A stretch of DNA of 64,000 nucleotides from Caldibacillus thermoamylovorans (lineage in GTDB: Bacteria; Bacillota; Bacilli; Bacillales; Caldibacillaceae). How positions within the stretch are numbered: the stretch's first letter is position 1; each line of letters opens with the position of its first letter. Both the position numbers and the translations under genes were made by a program. The stretch is from positions 1-64,000 of the forward strand of contig NZ_CCRF01000083.1 in NCBI RefSeq assembly GCF_000751775.1, written 5' to 3'. A model generated the notes under the pieces. The model was not told the DNA's origin. It saw only the letters and a list, made by a program, of their open reading frames with translations, and did no database searches. This document shows positions 29,941 through 39,476 of this stretch, one piece after another.

Positions 29941-30972
29941 TCATTTCGTAAACATTGGTATTTCTTCATGTTTCCAAGGTTCCTGCCCGTCCTTTTCCGG
30001 ATGTTCTAACAAGAGCTTCTTCCATGCTTTTTCTGCTAAGTTCATTTTCCCCATCTTATAGGCGGCATAGGCAAACCAATAAAAAAAGATACCCTCAACT
30101 TCATTGCCATCATGTAAAATTTTCTTGAGCCAATGATAGCCAAGTTCATATTGTTCTAAAATTAACAAAGTAACACCTAATTTATAACGATGATCAACAG
30201 AAATGGGATAAACTTTTTTTAATATATCTAATAACGGCTTTACATTCTTTCCTTTATAAAAATCAAGTACCGACAGATTACATAGTGCATGTAAGTTTCC
30301 CGGGTTTTCTTCCAGCACTTGTTGGAGTATCTCAACAGACTCTTTGGATTTTCCTTGGTAAAAATAGGCCAATGCCAGATTGTTATACGCAGGCCAAAAA
30401 TTTGGGTACTCACGAATCATTTGTTCTAATAATGGAACTGCTCCATCAAAATCACCGTCTTCCATTAATTTTCGCGAATGTTCCTGTTTTTCAATCAGTT
30501 CATCTTCATACTCCATATGATTTTCTGTCAAACAAGTCGTTTTTATTTCATCTGCTTCAAGAGATATGATTTCCAATAATTCCTGTGCATCACTTGTATA
30601 TTCCCCATTTGGAGCTGATTTCAAATATTGTTTGACATGTTTCTTTGCTTCCATATAATTACCAATATAGGCATAATTATTTGCTAAAAAGTAGTGACAT
30701 TCAACCATGTATGGATCGATTTCACTTAGGACTTTCAGTAAAATTTTATTAGAAGAATCATATTCACCCATTTCAGTTAAAACAATGGCAAGTTGACAAG
30801 CAATAATTGGCTCAGTTGGTTCAAATTTCCAAGCACGAGCCAAATACTTTTTTGCCTTTACCAAATCATTCCTTTCAAATGCTGCAATTCCCTTTGAAAA
30901 GAAAAATTCCCCTGAAGGATTGAACATTAAAATATTACCATCAATATGATTATTGCTTACATTTTTACTCAC
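29941..30972 (-). CDS. Tetratricopeptide repeat protein (YvcD-like)
   Basis: A 343-residue cytoplasmic protein built from about seven TPR helical pairs (for example SKGIAAFERNDLVKAKKYLARA, WPAYNNLALAYFYQGKSKE, NLHALCNLSVLDFYKGK). Such proteins are scaffolds, and the partner cannot be told. The start is GTG 30972, set by TTGGAGG 7 nt upstream; the frame continues to 31053 but with a hydrophobic segment lacking any ribosome site. It lies between trxB and the hprK operon, as yvcD does in Bacillus. Confidence 0.85.
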   Translation of the reverse strand: MSKNVSNNHIDGNILMFNPSGEFFFSKGIAAFERNDLVKAKKYLARAWKFEPTEPIIACQLAIVLTEMGEYDSSNKILLKVLSEIDPYMVECHYFLANNYAYIGNYMEAKKHVKQYLKSAPNGEYTSDAQELLEIISLEADEIKTTCLTENHMEYEDELIEKQEHSRKLMEDGDFDGAVPLLEQMIREYPNFWPAYNNLALAYFYQGKSKESVEILQQVLEENPGNLHALCNLSVLDFYKGKNVKPLLDILKKVYPISVDHRYKLGVTLLILEQYELGYHWLKKILHDGNEVEGIFFYWFAYAAYKMGKMNLAEKAWKKLLLEHPEKDGQEPWKHEEIPMFTK

Positions 30973-31128
30973 AAAACATCCTCCAAAAATCATGATGTAT
31001 TTATATAATGATGTAATAAAGCAGTAGAGAAGCACACAGCCGAAAAGTATCATTTTCTTCGTGCTCGGAAAAAGCCACTACCGGAAGATTCTTCGTCCCG
31101 CATTCAACATCACTTTAATTTTAAAAAC

Positions 31129-31665
31129 TTATTTATTTAGAGGATCGGTCAAGCGGTCATGGTTTCTTCTTTTTTCCATCTCTTCTTTTGTATAAATAAC
31201 CTGCATCGGGTTTCCGCCGACAAACGAACCCGGAGGAACATTACGGTTCACAAGTGTCCCTGCAGAAACCGTTGCCCGGTCACCAATTTCTACCCCCGGC
31301 AGTATCGTTGAATTTGCACCGATCATGACCTCATCCCCAATTCGAACCTCTCCTACCCGATATTCATCAATCAAATATTCATGTGCCAAAATCGTCGTAT
31401 GATATCCAATAATCGTATTTTTACCAACATTAATTTTTTCCGGAAACATTATATCCGGCATGACCATAAACGCAAAAGCCGTATGATCGCCCACCTTCAT
31501 TTTTAAAAACTTACGGTACATCCAAACTTTCCAGGACATGAACGGTGTATAACGAGCAATCAAAATAACGATGACGTTTTTAAATACCTTCCAAAAAGAC
31601 ACGGTTTTATATATTTGCCATAATGAATTGGCTCCTTGAATCGGGTAACGGGTCGTTTTCCGCAT
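31129..31665 (-). CDS. yvoF: Hexapeptide-repeat acyltransferase YvoF
   Basis: A 178-residue left-handed beta-helix acyltransferase. Hexapeptide repeats run from about residue 75 to 150 (INVGKNTIIGYHT, VRIGDEVMIGANS, VEIGDRATVSAG) with the family end PPGSFVGGNPMQVI. A basic N-terminal region with one hydrophobic stretch (FKNVIVILIARYTPF) suggests membrane association. It is the last gene of hprK-lgt-yvoD-ppaX-yvoF, 3 bp after ppaX. The acceptor is unknown. Confidence 0.85.
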   Translation of the reverse strand: MRKTTRYPIQGANSLWQIYKTVSFWKVFKNVIVILIARYTPFMSWKVWMYRKFLKMKVGDHTAFAFMVMPDIMFPEKINVGKNTIIGYHTTILAHEYLIDEYRVGEVRIGDEVMIGANSTILPGVEIGDRATVSAGTLVNRNVPPGSFVGGNPMQVIYTKEEMEKRRNHDRLTDPLNK

Positions 31666-31668
31666 AAA

Positions 31669-32316
31669 TTATTTCACTCCAACAATAGCCAATAAGTCAC
31701 GCATATCATGAATTAAAAAATCCGGATTATACTTTTTTAAGTAGTCTGTCCCTTGAATGGTCCAAGCAACTCCAACGGATCCTGTGCCGGAATTTTTCGC
31801 CCCCAATATATCATGGTAAGAATCGCCGACCATCAACGTGCTTTCCGGTTTTGCCCCTAACAAGTGCATCGCTTTATTTAACGGTTCCGGATCCGGTTTT
31901 GCTTTCTCTACTTCATCCAATGTGATCACTACAGGAAAATATGGAGTTAAGTTGGTTTTATCCAACGCTTTAAAAACCATCTCTCGTACTTTCGTAGAAA
32001 CAACACCGAGCTTATATCCTTGTTTGGAAAGCGTATCGATTGTCTCGAGAACCCCCGGAAACTCACGAACAAGTTTATCATGATGTTTTTTATTAAACGT
32101 TCGATAGTAATGGATCATTTCTTCCGCTTTATCCGGTGCAACTGATGAAAAAGATTCATATAAAGTTGGTCCAATAAATTTGTAACAGTCTTCCCTCTTC
32201 AATTCATCGAATCCAAATTGATGAAAAGTATAAAGAAATGATTGCAAAATAAGTTCATATGTGTTAACTAAAGTCCCGTCTAAATCAAATAAAATCGTAT
32301 CAATATTTTGTTTCAT
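31669..32316 (-). CDS. ppaX: Pyrophosphatase PpaX
   Basis: HAD-superfamily hydrolase of 215 residues: motif I FDLDGTLVNT, motif II VVSTK, motif III lysine in KAKPDP, motif IV MVGDSYHDI. In this operon the enzyme hydrolyses the pyrophosphate released when HprK dephosphorylates HPr-Ser-P by phosphorolysis. The start ATG overlaps the end of the preceding gene by 17 bp. Phosphoglycolate phosphatase is the main alternative annotation, but the context favours PpaX. Confidence 0.92.
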   Translation of the reverse strand: MKQNIDTILFDLDGTLVNTYELILQSFLYTFHQFGFDELKREDCYKFIGPTLYESFSSVAPDKAEEMIHYYRTFNKKHHDKLVREFPGVLETIDTLSKQGYKLGVVSTKVREMVFKALDKTNLTPYFPVVITLDEVEKAKPDPEPLNKAMHLLGAKPESTLMVGDSYHDILGAKNSGTGSVGVAWTIQGTDYLKKYNPDFLIHDMRDLLAIVGVK

Positions 32317-33253
32317 AAGAGATTCCCTTTCTTTTTGCTGCTAGTTCCATCCGATTCCAGATCCTGCTGACAATAAGTGTTAAAGCAATTGCCGTACATA
32401 AACGAATTATAAATAAAGGAAAAACCGGGATACCTAATGGAACAAAAATCAATGTATCTTCAACGACAGCATGGCACGCAACGAGAAAAATAAATGCCAA
32501 TGTCGCATCTTTTTTGCTGACACCATCCTCTTTCACCGCTTGCAATAATACACCTGCCCCATAGGCTAAACCGAAAATTAAGCCGGCCGTCAAAACCAAT
32601 GCCGTGTTTTCATTCATCCCTAATCCACGGGTAACGGGAGCCATCCATCCGGTAAATACATCCAACCATTTTAAATCTTTAAGAATTTGAATGCCGATCA
32701 TCAATGGAATTACAATCATCGCCAATTGAAGAGTACCTAATACGGCTTTTTGCAAGCCAGCAAGAAAAATAGCCGCCATACCAACCGGTGCTGTTTCATT
32801 TGCTGTTATTAAACCATATTGGGCCATTTCACTCCCGCCCGGCCAAACCAAATTGATAATAAAGGCTGCAACCAATGCTAAACCGATCCGAACAGATAAA
32901 ACGACCCAGAGTTTAACACCGGATTTTAATGCTACACTTGTTTCAATTAGTAAATTATGGGAAAAACTAAGCATAACTGCGATAATAAATACTTCTTTAA
33001 CAGTAAGGTCAAGTGTTAAAATCCCGCCAATTGCCGCATATAAGTTTAATAGATTACCCAGTACAAGAGGGATGGCCGCCTCACCCGACAAACCGAAAAC
33101 GGACATAAATGGTGCCAACTTGTCAAATAACCACGGAAGTGCAGGAGTGTATTGAAGCAAGGAAACGACTAAGGTTACCGGGAAAATTACTTTTCCCAAT
33201 GACCAAGTGGTGTGTAACCCATTCATAATCCCTTGCTTTACCGAATTTAACAA
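32300..33253 (-). CDS. yvoD: Nucleoside recognition domain membrane protein YvoD
   Basis: Integral membrane protein of 317 residues with about eight helices and two gate-like nucleoside-recognition (SpmA/SpmB-like) regions, for example FGLSGEAAIPLVLGNLLN and LGMNENTALVLTAGLIFGLAYGAG. The function is unknown; in Bacillus it lies between lgt and ppaX as here. Confidence 0.85.
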   Translation of the reverse strand: MLNSVKQGIMNGLHTTWSLGKVIFPVTLVVSLLQYTPALPWLFDKLAPFMSVFGLSGEAAIPLVLGNLLNLYAAIGGILTLDLTVKEVFIIAVMLSFSHNLLIETSVALKSGVKLWVVLSVRIGLALVAAFIINLVWPGGSEMAQYGLITANETAPVGMAAIFLAGLQKAVLGTLQLAMIVIPLMIGIQILKDLKWLDVFTGWMAPVTRGLGMNENTALVLTAGLIFGLAYGAGVLLQAVKEDGVSKKDATLAFIFLVACHAVVEDTLIFVPLGIPVFPLFIIRLCTAIALTLIVSRIWNRMELAAKRKGISYETKY

Positions 33254-33294
33254 GATACTACTCCCCCTTTATCGGATTGACCATGAAAATGATT

Positions 33295-34104
33295 TTAATC
33301 TAAATAATGCGGAATATTATGTTTCGTCCTTCTAAAAATAATTAAGGCAAGTGAAATAATGATAACGGCAGCAGAAACGAGCTGAGCTACTCGTATATCT
33401 GTATCGAAAAAATATAAACTGTCGGTTCGAAGCCCTTCAATGAAATAGCGACCGATTGAATACCAAATTCCGTAAGCTAAAAAGATTTCTCCCTGTTTCA
33501 AATTAACTCTTCTTAATAGAAGTAAAAGTATAAAACCAAGCAAACTCCAGAGCGATTCATATAAAAAGGTTGGATGATAATAGGAACCGTTTATATACAT
33601 TTGATTAATGATAAAATCAGGTAAGTGCAAGCCTTCCAAAAATTCGCGAGTAACCGGTCCCCCATGGGCTTCTTGGTTCATAAAATTCCCCCACCGGCCA
33701 ATCGCTTGAGCAATGATAATACTTGGTGCGGCAATATCAGCTAATTTCCAAAAAGAGATATTTCGTTTCCGGCAAAAAACGACAGCGGTAACGATCGCCC
33801 CAATTAGGGCACCATGGATGGCAATTCCGCCTTCCCAAATGGCAATTATTTTCCCCGGATTAACCGAATAATAGTCCCATTCGAAAAGAACATAATAAAT
33901 TCTGGCACAAATAATGGAAATCGGAATGGCCCAAAGTAAAAGATCAGCGAAAATTTCATCCGGAAGACCTCGTCTCTTTCCTTCACGAGTTGCTAATATA
34001 TAAGCAATTACAATACCTAAAGCAATAATTATCCCGTACCATCGAATTGATAAAGGGCCAAGTTCCAAGGCCACCGGATTTAAGGGCTGAACATGATAAA
34101 GCAT
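33295..34104 (-). CDS. lgt: Prolipoprotein diacylglyceryl transferase
   Basis: Seven-helix membrane enzyme of 269 residues that attaches diacylglycerol to the lipobox cysteine of prolipoproteins. The Lgt signature [13 protein letters not shown] is near residue 130, with [10 protein letters not shown] at the N-terminus and [12 protein letters not shown]. The ATG at 34104 has GGAGTTG upstream; the longer frame to 34131 lacks a ribosome site. It follows hprK after about 150 bp. Confidence 0.97.
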   Translation of the reverse strand: MLYHVQPLNPVALELGPLSIRWYGIIIALGIVIAYILATREGKRRGLPDEIFADLLLWAIPISIICARIYYVLFEWDYYSVNPGKIIAIWEGGIAIHGALIGAIVTAVVFCRKRNISFWKLADIAAPSIIIAQAIGRWGNFMNQEAHGGPVTREFLEGLHLPDFIINQMYINGSYYHPTFLYESLWSLLGFILLLLLRRVNLKQGEIFLAYGIWYSIGRYFIEGLRTDSLYFFDTDIRVAQLVSAAVIIISLALIIFRRTKHNIPHYLD

Positions 34105-34254
34105 CTCAACAACTCCTTCTATACGTTTCAAAAAGAAACAGTTTGACGAGAGAGAACTTCCCTGTCATTTCACTAATTGTAACAAACAACAATCAGTTTT
34201 AAAATTATTTCTGATTAAAATAAAGAGCACTGCGTACAGAATTGAACAGGTATG

Positions 34255-35187
34255 TTAATCTTCATGTTCATGATCTTTAATCGTTTCTTGGAGCCTTTGA
34301 GTGAATTGCTTTGCTGCATTGACACCCATTTTTTTCAAACGAAAGTTCATGGCCGCCACTTCGATAATAACAGCCAAGTTTCTTCCGGGACGAACCGGGA
34401 TGGTTAATTTCGGAATTTCGACATCAAAAATTTTCATTTTATCTTCATCGAGTCCCAACCGGTCATAACGTTTATTTTGATCCCAGTTTTCTAAATGGAT
34501 GCACATCGTTATTCTCTTATAGGATCGAACAGCTCCGGCACCAAATAAAGTCATGACATCAATGATACCGAGTCCGCGAATTTCAAGAAGATGTTCTATG
34601 AGTGGGGGTGAATTTCCTACTAGCGATTCTTGATCTTCTTGGCGTATTTCCACACAATCGTCTGCAACAAGCCGATGCCCCCGTTTCACAAGTTCCAAAG
34701 CTGTTTCACTTTTACCAACTCCACTTTGACCGGTAATAAGAACACCAACGCCGTATACATCAACCAACACACCATGAATAGCAATTGTCGGAGCAAGCGC
34801 AATTTCCAAATAATTTGTTAATCGGCTGACTAATTGTGTCGTTTTCAAATTTGAACGCATAACCGGTACTGCTTCTTGCTCGGAAGCCTCAATTAATTCT
34901 TCTGGGATTTCCAGCCCACGTGTAATAATAATCCCCGGGGTGACATCGGTACAAAGCCGCTGCATCCGGACGATGCGATCTTCCTCATTTAGCATGGAAA
35001 AAAATGTCAATTCAGTTCTTCCTAATAACTGCAAACGATCTTCCGGATAATAATCAAAAAATCCGGCCATTTCAAGTCCAGGACGGGAAATATCACTTGT
35101 CGTTACTGGACGATTGATGCCCTCTTCCCCACTGATCAATTCTAATTTAAATTTATTTAAAATATCCTTGATGGTCACTTTTGACAT
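34255..35187 (-). CDS. hprK: HPr kinase/phosphorylase
   Basis: Bifunctional sensor enzyme of 310 residues that phosphorylates HPr and Crh on Ser46 with ATP or PPi and removes the phosphate by phosphorolysis. It carries Walker [10 protein letters not shown] near residue 155, the histidine in the ...[10 protein letters not shown] segment, and the HprK signature [19 protein letters not shown] near residue 205. With crh (24511), ppaX (31669) and CggR it forms the carbon-flux control set in this window. Confidence 0.98.
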   Translation of the reverse strand: MSKVTIKDILNKFKLELISGEEGINRPVTTSDISRPGLEMAGFFDYYPEDRLQLLGRTELTFFSMLNEEDRIVRMQRLCTDVTPGIIITRGLEIPEELIEASEQEAVPVMRSNLKTTQLVSRLTNYLEIALAPTIAIHGVLVDVYGVGVLITGQSGVGKSETALELVKRGHRLVADDCVEIRQEDQESLVGNSPPLIEHLLEIRGLGIIDVMTLFGAGAVRSYKRITMCIHLENWDQNKRYDRLGLDEDKMKIFDVEIPKLTIPVRPGRNLAVIIEVAAMNFRLKKMGVNAAKQFTQRLQETIKDHEHED

Positions 35188-35311
35188 GTATGAACTCCCT
35201 CACTTAGGCTTCAATTTGTCTATTACTTAACTCTTTGTATGTTCCATTTTACCATGTTTTTTCCTGAAACCAAAGAACCCGAAACAAAAACGTTATAAGT
35301 ACAAAATTAAA

Positions 35312-35364
35312 AAACTCCCTCTCAACTTTATTAAATAATAAAAAGTTGAGAGAAGAGTTGTTTT
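35312..35364 (-). terminator. Terminator after the yvlB-like gene
   Basis: On the minus strand CTCTCAACTTT and AAAGTTGAGAG pair, flanked by AACTC / GAGTT, with TTTTTTAATTTT following. Confidence 0.85.
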
Positions 35365-35375
35365 AGCCAATTCTT

Positions 35376-36503
35376 TTAATACGGTTGAACAGTAACCGAA
35401 CCCGTTTTCGATTCTGCAAATAAATACATTTTATTTTGTAATTCTGCTGTTGTATCAAACTTGATGACTTTTTGAATCATTTCCTTTTTCTCGTCAATTT
35501 TATATAGATTGGATAAATCAACCTGAACATTGCCAAAATTGGATTTAACCTCTCCGCTTACCGGTAAATCATTAGCGATTCTTACATGGATACTGCCTGC
35601 CCCACTTGATAACTTAACCGATTGCGGTGCCGGTTTACTAATCCGAACAGAAATTGAACCGCTTATTGTTTCTGCATCGATTTTTTGATAGGAACCGTCA
35701 ATCGTCACCTTACCGTTCATTGTTTCCGTTTCCGCATCATCTATTTTACATTGAGTCAAGTTTATCGTTCCATTCACAGTTTCAAGATCTGCCTTTTCTG
35801 CTTCACAACTTTCTAATCGGATGCCTCCATTGGACGTTTGAAAATTAATTTTTTTCCCTTTAACGCCTTCCCCGCTAATCGTGCCGTTAAACAGTTTAAT
35901 CGCAACTTTGTTATAAACGCTTTGTGGTAAGAAAACTTTTGTGTCAACCTTCATGAATTTCTCTTTAGCTAAAAAAGCAAGGGCTTCTTGATCTACACGA
36001 AACTCAATATTTTCTAAAAATCGCTCTTTCCCGTGTACAGGATCTTCCTCGCGATACACTTTCCCTTCACATTCCACACGGACGTCGGAATGATCCCATA
36101 CAATCAGCTGTACAGAACCATTTGGAATTTCAATAAACACATCTTTAAACTTGTTTTCATTTTGTTGAAATACGTGTGAAACATTGACCGAATGATGGAA
36201 ATCCAAGTCCATTTCCTTTATTTTCTTCATTGCTCTTTCAAACAAATTGGTCAGTGTATCTTTTGCTTCCTTGGCAAATGTTGATGTTTTTGTAGAACTT
36301 GACTGATGAAAAGTCTCCTTCTCATTTTGTTCATGACTGGATTTGTATGCTTCAATTTTTGATAATTCTTCAGCCATTTTCGCTTTTTTTTCTTCTTTTA
36401 GTGACTCCATGTTTTCGAGTTCTTCCAACAATTTTTCCGCTTCTTCAATACTCACTTGGCCTGTCTTCACCATTTCTAAAATTTTCTTCCGTTCTTCCTT
36501 CAT
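35376..36503 (-). CDS. yvlB: DUF4097 beta-strand repeat protein (YvlB/LiaX-like)
   Basis: A 375-residue protein. Residues 1-40 form the YvlB/LiaX N-terminal helical hairpin (KKILEMVKTGQVSIEEAEKLLEEL), followed by a charged linker and a C-terminal right-handed beta-helix-like DUF4097 region (NGTISGEGVKGKKINF, ETVNGTINLTQCKIDDAE, ETMNGKVTIDGS). Such proteins belong to envelope-stress systems (LiaX binds antimicrobial peptides in enterococci). The start at ATG 36503 has AAAGGACGTG upstream. The usual neighbours yvlC and yvlD are absent. Confidence 0.85.
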   Translation of the reverse strand: MKEERKKILEMVKTGQVSIEEAEKLLEELENMESLKEEKKAKMAEELSKIEAYKSSHEQNEKETFHQSSSTKTSTFAKEAKDTLTNLFERAMKKIKEMDLDFHHSVNVSHVFQQNENKFKDVFIEIPNGSVQLIVWDHSDVRVECEGKVYREEDPVHGKERFLENIEFRVDQEALAFLAKEKFMKVDTKVFLPQSVYNKVAIKLFNGTISGEGVKGKKINFQTSNGGIRLESCEAEKADLETVNGTINLTQCKIDDAETETMNGKVTIDGSYQKIDAETISGSISVRISKPAPQSVKLSSGAGSIHVRIANDLPVSGEVKSNFGNVQVDLSNLYKIDEKKEMIQKVIKFDTTAELQNKMYLFAESKTGSVTVQPY

Positions 36504-36794
36504 ATTTTTCACGTCCTTTACAAAATCTCTCATTTATTTATACTTTTTACGTAATTCAAACCGAAAAGTTTCATGGAAATAGCTTATGTTGTTTAAAATT
36601 CTTTTATCATGTAGTGTTTTTTAAAGCAAAGGGACAGTCTGTAAAATTCGCTAGAGAGAGGAAAATTCTTTTGTTTAAATCAGTTCCATTAAAAAAACAA
36701 TTTTTTTCGATTAAATTTCCTCTTGAACCTACAGTTACGTTAGGCTTTATAGTAAGAATAGAGCTTTAATACGTATCTAAATGGAGGATTGGAA

Positions 36795-36900
36795 ATGGAA
36801 AAAATTTTTTTGAATTGAAGAAATTGCTGATAAAACAGCTGTATCAATCAGATCGCTGCACGATTATGGCAATATCAAGTTATTAGTACCTTTAAAATAA
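36795..36900 (+). pseudogene. Decayed MerR-family regulator remnant
   Basis: An ATG with ribosome site GGAGG (36783-36797) starts a frame that breaks after a few codons at a poly-A/T tract. One frame over, 28 codons read IEEIADKTAVSIRSLHDYGN then IKLLVPLK, clearly the MerR helix-turn-helix (family pattern: IGEIAKKTGVSIRTLRYYDEIGLL). TAA at 36898 ends it. Only the DNA-binding head remains, so the gene is dead. It may once have regulated the yknW-like operon just downstream. Confidence 0.65.
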
Positions 36901-36905
36901 ATCAT

Positions 36906-36937
36906 ACGGGTTTGAAACCTTTTTTCTTCAAATCCGT
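36906..36937 (+). terminator. Inverted repeat upstream of the yknW-like gene
   Basis: ACGGGTTTGAA pairs with TTCAAATCCGT (one mismatch) around a T-rich loop, 39 bp before the GTG of the membrane protein. It has no T run, so it may be an operator or the old terminator of the MerR remnant. Confidence 0.35.
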
Positions 36938-36975
36938 AAAAATTAGAGTAAACCATAAAGAAGGGATGGATTGTT

Positions 36976-37611
36976 GTGGAAGAAAGATTAGAAGCAAATG
37001 AAATTGAAAAGAAGAGTCCAAGTCTATGGGGGATTCTTTGGAGTCCAAGCGAACATTTTGCCAGAATAAAAGAAAAACCGAAAATCTGGGGACCATTGTT
37101 AATGATTATTCTTGTGTTTAGCATTGGAATGATCATTGTTACAACCAATACCGAGTCAGGAAATGAAGGTTTACCGGAAGAGTTAGCCCCATTTTTAGTA
37201 ATCGGTTCTATTATTGCCGGTGTGATTGTACCTATTGTAACTGCGTTTATTGGTACGCTTGTTTATTTGTTGATTGCAAGGTTAGCACGTTCGAATGTAT
37301 CGTTCCGCCAGCTGTTTTCAATGAATGTATATTTATTGATCCTAACTGCTTTAGGCATGATTGTAAACGGAATTGGCATGGTCATTACCGGGTCGTCAAC
37401 TACTACGTTCACTAGTCTTACTACATTGATCCCCGCTGATGGTGCACTAAAGGCAGTATTTGATAATATTGAAGTTTTTTCCATTTGGAGTGTCATATTA
37501 TCGGCAATTGGATTACAGAAGGTGGCATCTTTTTCCAAAGAATTAGCATGGGGTGTTTCCATCGGTTTTTACATGTTATCGATCTTTTTCTCCATGATCG
37601 GATGGGCCTAA
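36976..37611 (+). CDS. yknW: Yip1-domain membrane protein (YknW-like)
   Basis: A 211-residue membrane protein with five hydrophobic segments and the Yip1 fold. It opens with a soluble SLWGILWSPSEHFARIKEKP segment typical of bacterial Yip1 proteins. It heads a four-gene unit with an adaptor, an ATPase and a MacB-type permease, exactly as YknW does in the B. subtilis yknWXYZ operon, which gives protection from the cannibalism toxin SdpC. The start GTG 36976 has AAGGGATGG 6 nt upstream. Confidence 0.85.
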   Translation: MEERLEANEIEKKSPSLWGILWSPSEHFARIKEKPKIWGPLLMIILVFSIGMIIVTTNTESGNEGLPEELAPFLVIGSIIAGVIVPIVTAFIGTLVYLLIARLARSNVSFRQLFSMNVYLLILTALGMIVNGIGMVITGSSTTTFTSLTTLIPADGALKAVFDNIEVFSIWSVILSAIGLQKVASFSKELAWGVSIGFYMLSIFFSMIGWA

Positions 37612-37668
37612 GAAGTAATATCTGAATCGGTCATTGTTTCTATTCTATAAGTAAGTGAAAGGTGTATA

Positions 37669-38781
37669 TTGATGAAAAATAAAAAACTATGGATAACCAT
37701 TGGAATTATCGCCATTATTGTAACCTTGTTTTCTTTTAATCTAATAAAAGCTTCCGGTAATAATATTGAAGTTGAAGTTGCTTCCGTTAAGGAGGAAAAA
37801 TTATCCGAAAATGTTATCTCACAAGGAACATTAAAACTGGCAAACGAACAGTCGATTTACTATGATGCAACGAAAGGAAAGATTGCAGATATCTCAGTAA
37901 AAGTTGGTGACGATGTTCAAGCAGGAACCCCGCTTTTCACCTATAAAAGTGACCAGCTTTTAATGGAACAAAAACAAAATGAGTTGCAAATCCAGTCGGT
38001 CAATTTACAAATTGAAGATACACAAAAACAGCTAAAGGAAATAGATAAACTTTTAAAAGACAATAAAGATGATGAAACATTAAAGAAAGAACGTGATCAA
38101 GTAAATCTTCAGTTGGAACAAGCAAAACTTGAATTAAAGCAAGCTCAATTACAAAAAGACAATATTAACCAACAGTTAGCCGATTTGAAAGTTGTAAGTG
38201 ATATTGCCGGTAAAATCATTGAGATAAATGAGGATGCCCAGTTTAAAACAAATTCGGAAATCCCCGAACCGATTATGAAAATTGGTTCAATTGGTCAGTT
38301 TATCGTTGTTGGCTCAGTTTCAGAATATGATGCGCTGAAAATTAATGAAGGACAAGCGGTTAAACTAACTGCGGACACAGTTCCTGATAAGACATGGTCA
38401 GGGAAAGTGAAAAGTATTTCATATTTACCCGAAGAGTCGACCGGTTTACAAGATTCAGGTGCACAAAGCGGCGTTCAATATACGATCGAAATTGAAGTAA
38501 CCGATCAAAATATTGAGTTAAAGCCCGGGTTTCAAATGATTATTGAAATCACCGCCAATGAATACACGGCTAAAACTCTCCCATTAACTGCTGTTAAACA
38601 AGACGGGGAAAAAAGTTATGTTTTCATTGTTAAAAATGGAAAAGCTGTAAGAAAAGAAGTAAAAGTTGGCAACGCCTCACTCGAATCCATTGAAATTAAA
38701 GATGGGGTTACCAAGAAAGATAAAGTCATTAAAGACCCGTCCGATGACATTCAAGATGGCATGGAAGTGATTGTAAAATGA
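37669..38781 (+). CDS. yknX: HlyD/MacA-like adaptor protein (YknX-like)
   Basis: Extracytoplasmic adaptor of 370 residues with an N-terminal membrane anchor (LWITIGIIAIIVTLFSFNLI), a first biotinyl-lipoyl half (DVQAGTPLFTYKS), a long coiled coil at about residues 105-170 rich in Q, K and L, a second lipoyl half, then beta-barrel and membrane-proximal domains. It should link the permease to the toxin or to the wall. Its stop overlaps the ATPase start (ATGA). Confidence 0.9.
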   Translation: MMKNKKLWITIGIIAIIVTLFSFNLIKASGNNIEVEVASVKEEKLSENVISQGTLKLANEQSIYYDATKGKIADISVKVGDDVQAGTPLFTYKSDQLLMEQKQNELQIQSVNLQIEDTQKQLKEIDKLLKDNKDDETLKKERDQVNLQLEQAKLELKQAQLQKDNINQQLADLKVVSDIAGKIIEINEDAQFKTNSEIPEPIMKIGSIGQFIVVGSVSEYDALKINEGQAVKLTADTVPDKTWSGKVKSISYLPEESTGLQDSGAQSGVQYTIEIEVTDQNIELKPGFQMIIEITANEYTAKTLPLTAVKQDGEKSYVFIVKNGKAVRKEVKVGNASLESIEIKDGVTKKDKVIKDPSDDIQDGMEVIVK

Positions 38782-39476
38782 TCCAATTGGCTTCTATTAA
38801 AAAAAGTTATTCACTAGGGAATGAAGATGTTCTTGTTCTAAACGGAATTGATTTAAAGATTAATAGAGGAGAATTTATCTCAATTATGGGCCCGTCCGGT
38901 TCCGGAAAATCCACTTTAATGAATATTATTGGATTTCTCGATCGACCGACTGAGGGTACATATTTTTTAAACGGGAAAGAGGTTTTGCAGTATAAAGAGC
39001 ATGAACTGGCAAAAATTCGCAACCGGGCGATTGGCTTTGTCTTTCAACAATTTAATTTGTTACCGCGATTAAATGCGTTGAAAAATGTTGAACTTCCGAT
39101 GATTTATGCCGGAGTTAAAAAGAAAGAGCGGGAAGAACGAGCAAAAGAAGCTTTAGAGAAAGTTGGACTCGGGGATCGGATGTTACACTTACCCAATGAG
39201 CTGTCAGGTGGCCAAAAACAACGGGTGGCAATTGCCAGAGCCATTGTCAATAAACCCGATCTGATCCTGGCTGATGAACCGACCGGTGCTCTCGATACAA
39301 AAACAAGCGAACAGATTATGGAGCTATTTACTATGTTAAATAAAGAAGACGGGACTACCGTAATTGTTGTTACGCACGAAGAAGAAGTGGCCAGCTATGC
39401 CAATCGTTTAATCTTATTACGTGACGGGTACATCGTTCAAGATATTGATCAAGAAAATAGAGGAGAGATCCTATGA
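38778..39476 (+). CDS. yknY: MacB-type ABC ATPase (YknY-like)
   Basis: A 232-residue ATPase of the LolD/MacB group: Walker [10 protein letters not shown] near residue 36, Q-loop [12 protein letters not shown], signature [15 protein letters not shown], Walker [13 protein letters not shown] and switch histidine VVTHEEEVA. It overlaps both neighbours by 4 bp, so the operon is tightly coupled. Confidence 0.95.
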   Translation: MIQLASIKKSYSLGNEDVLVLNGIDLKINRGEFISIMGPSGSGKSTLMNIIGFLDRPTEGTYFLNGKEVLQYKEHELAKIRNRAIGFVFQQFNLLPRLNALKNVELPMIYAGVKKKEREERAKEALEKVGLGDRMLHLPNELSGGQKQRVAIARAIVNKPDLILADEPTGALDTKTSEQIMELFTMLNKEDGTTVIVVTHEEEVASYANRLILLRDGYIVQDIDQENRGEIL

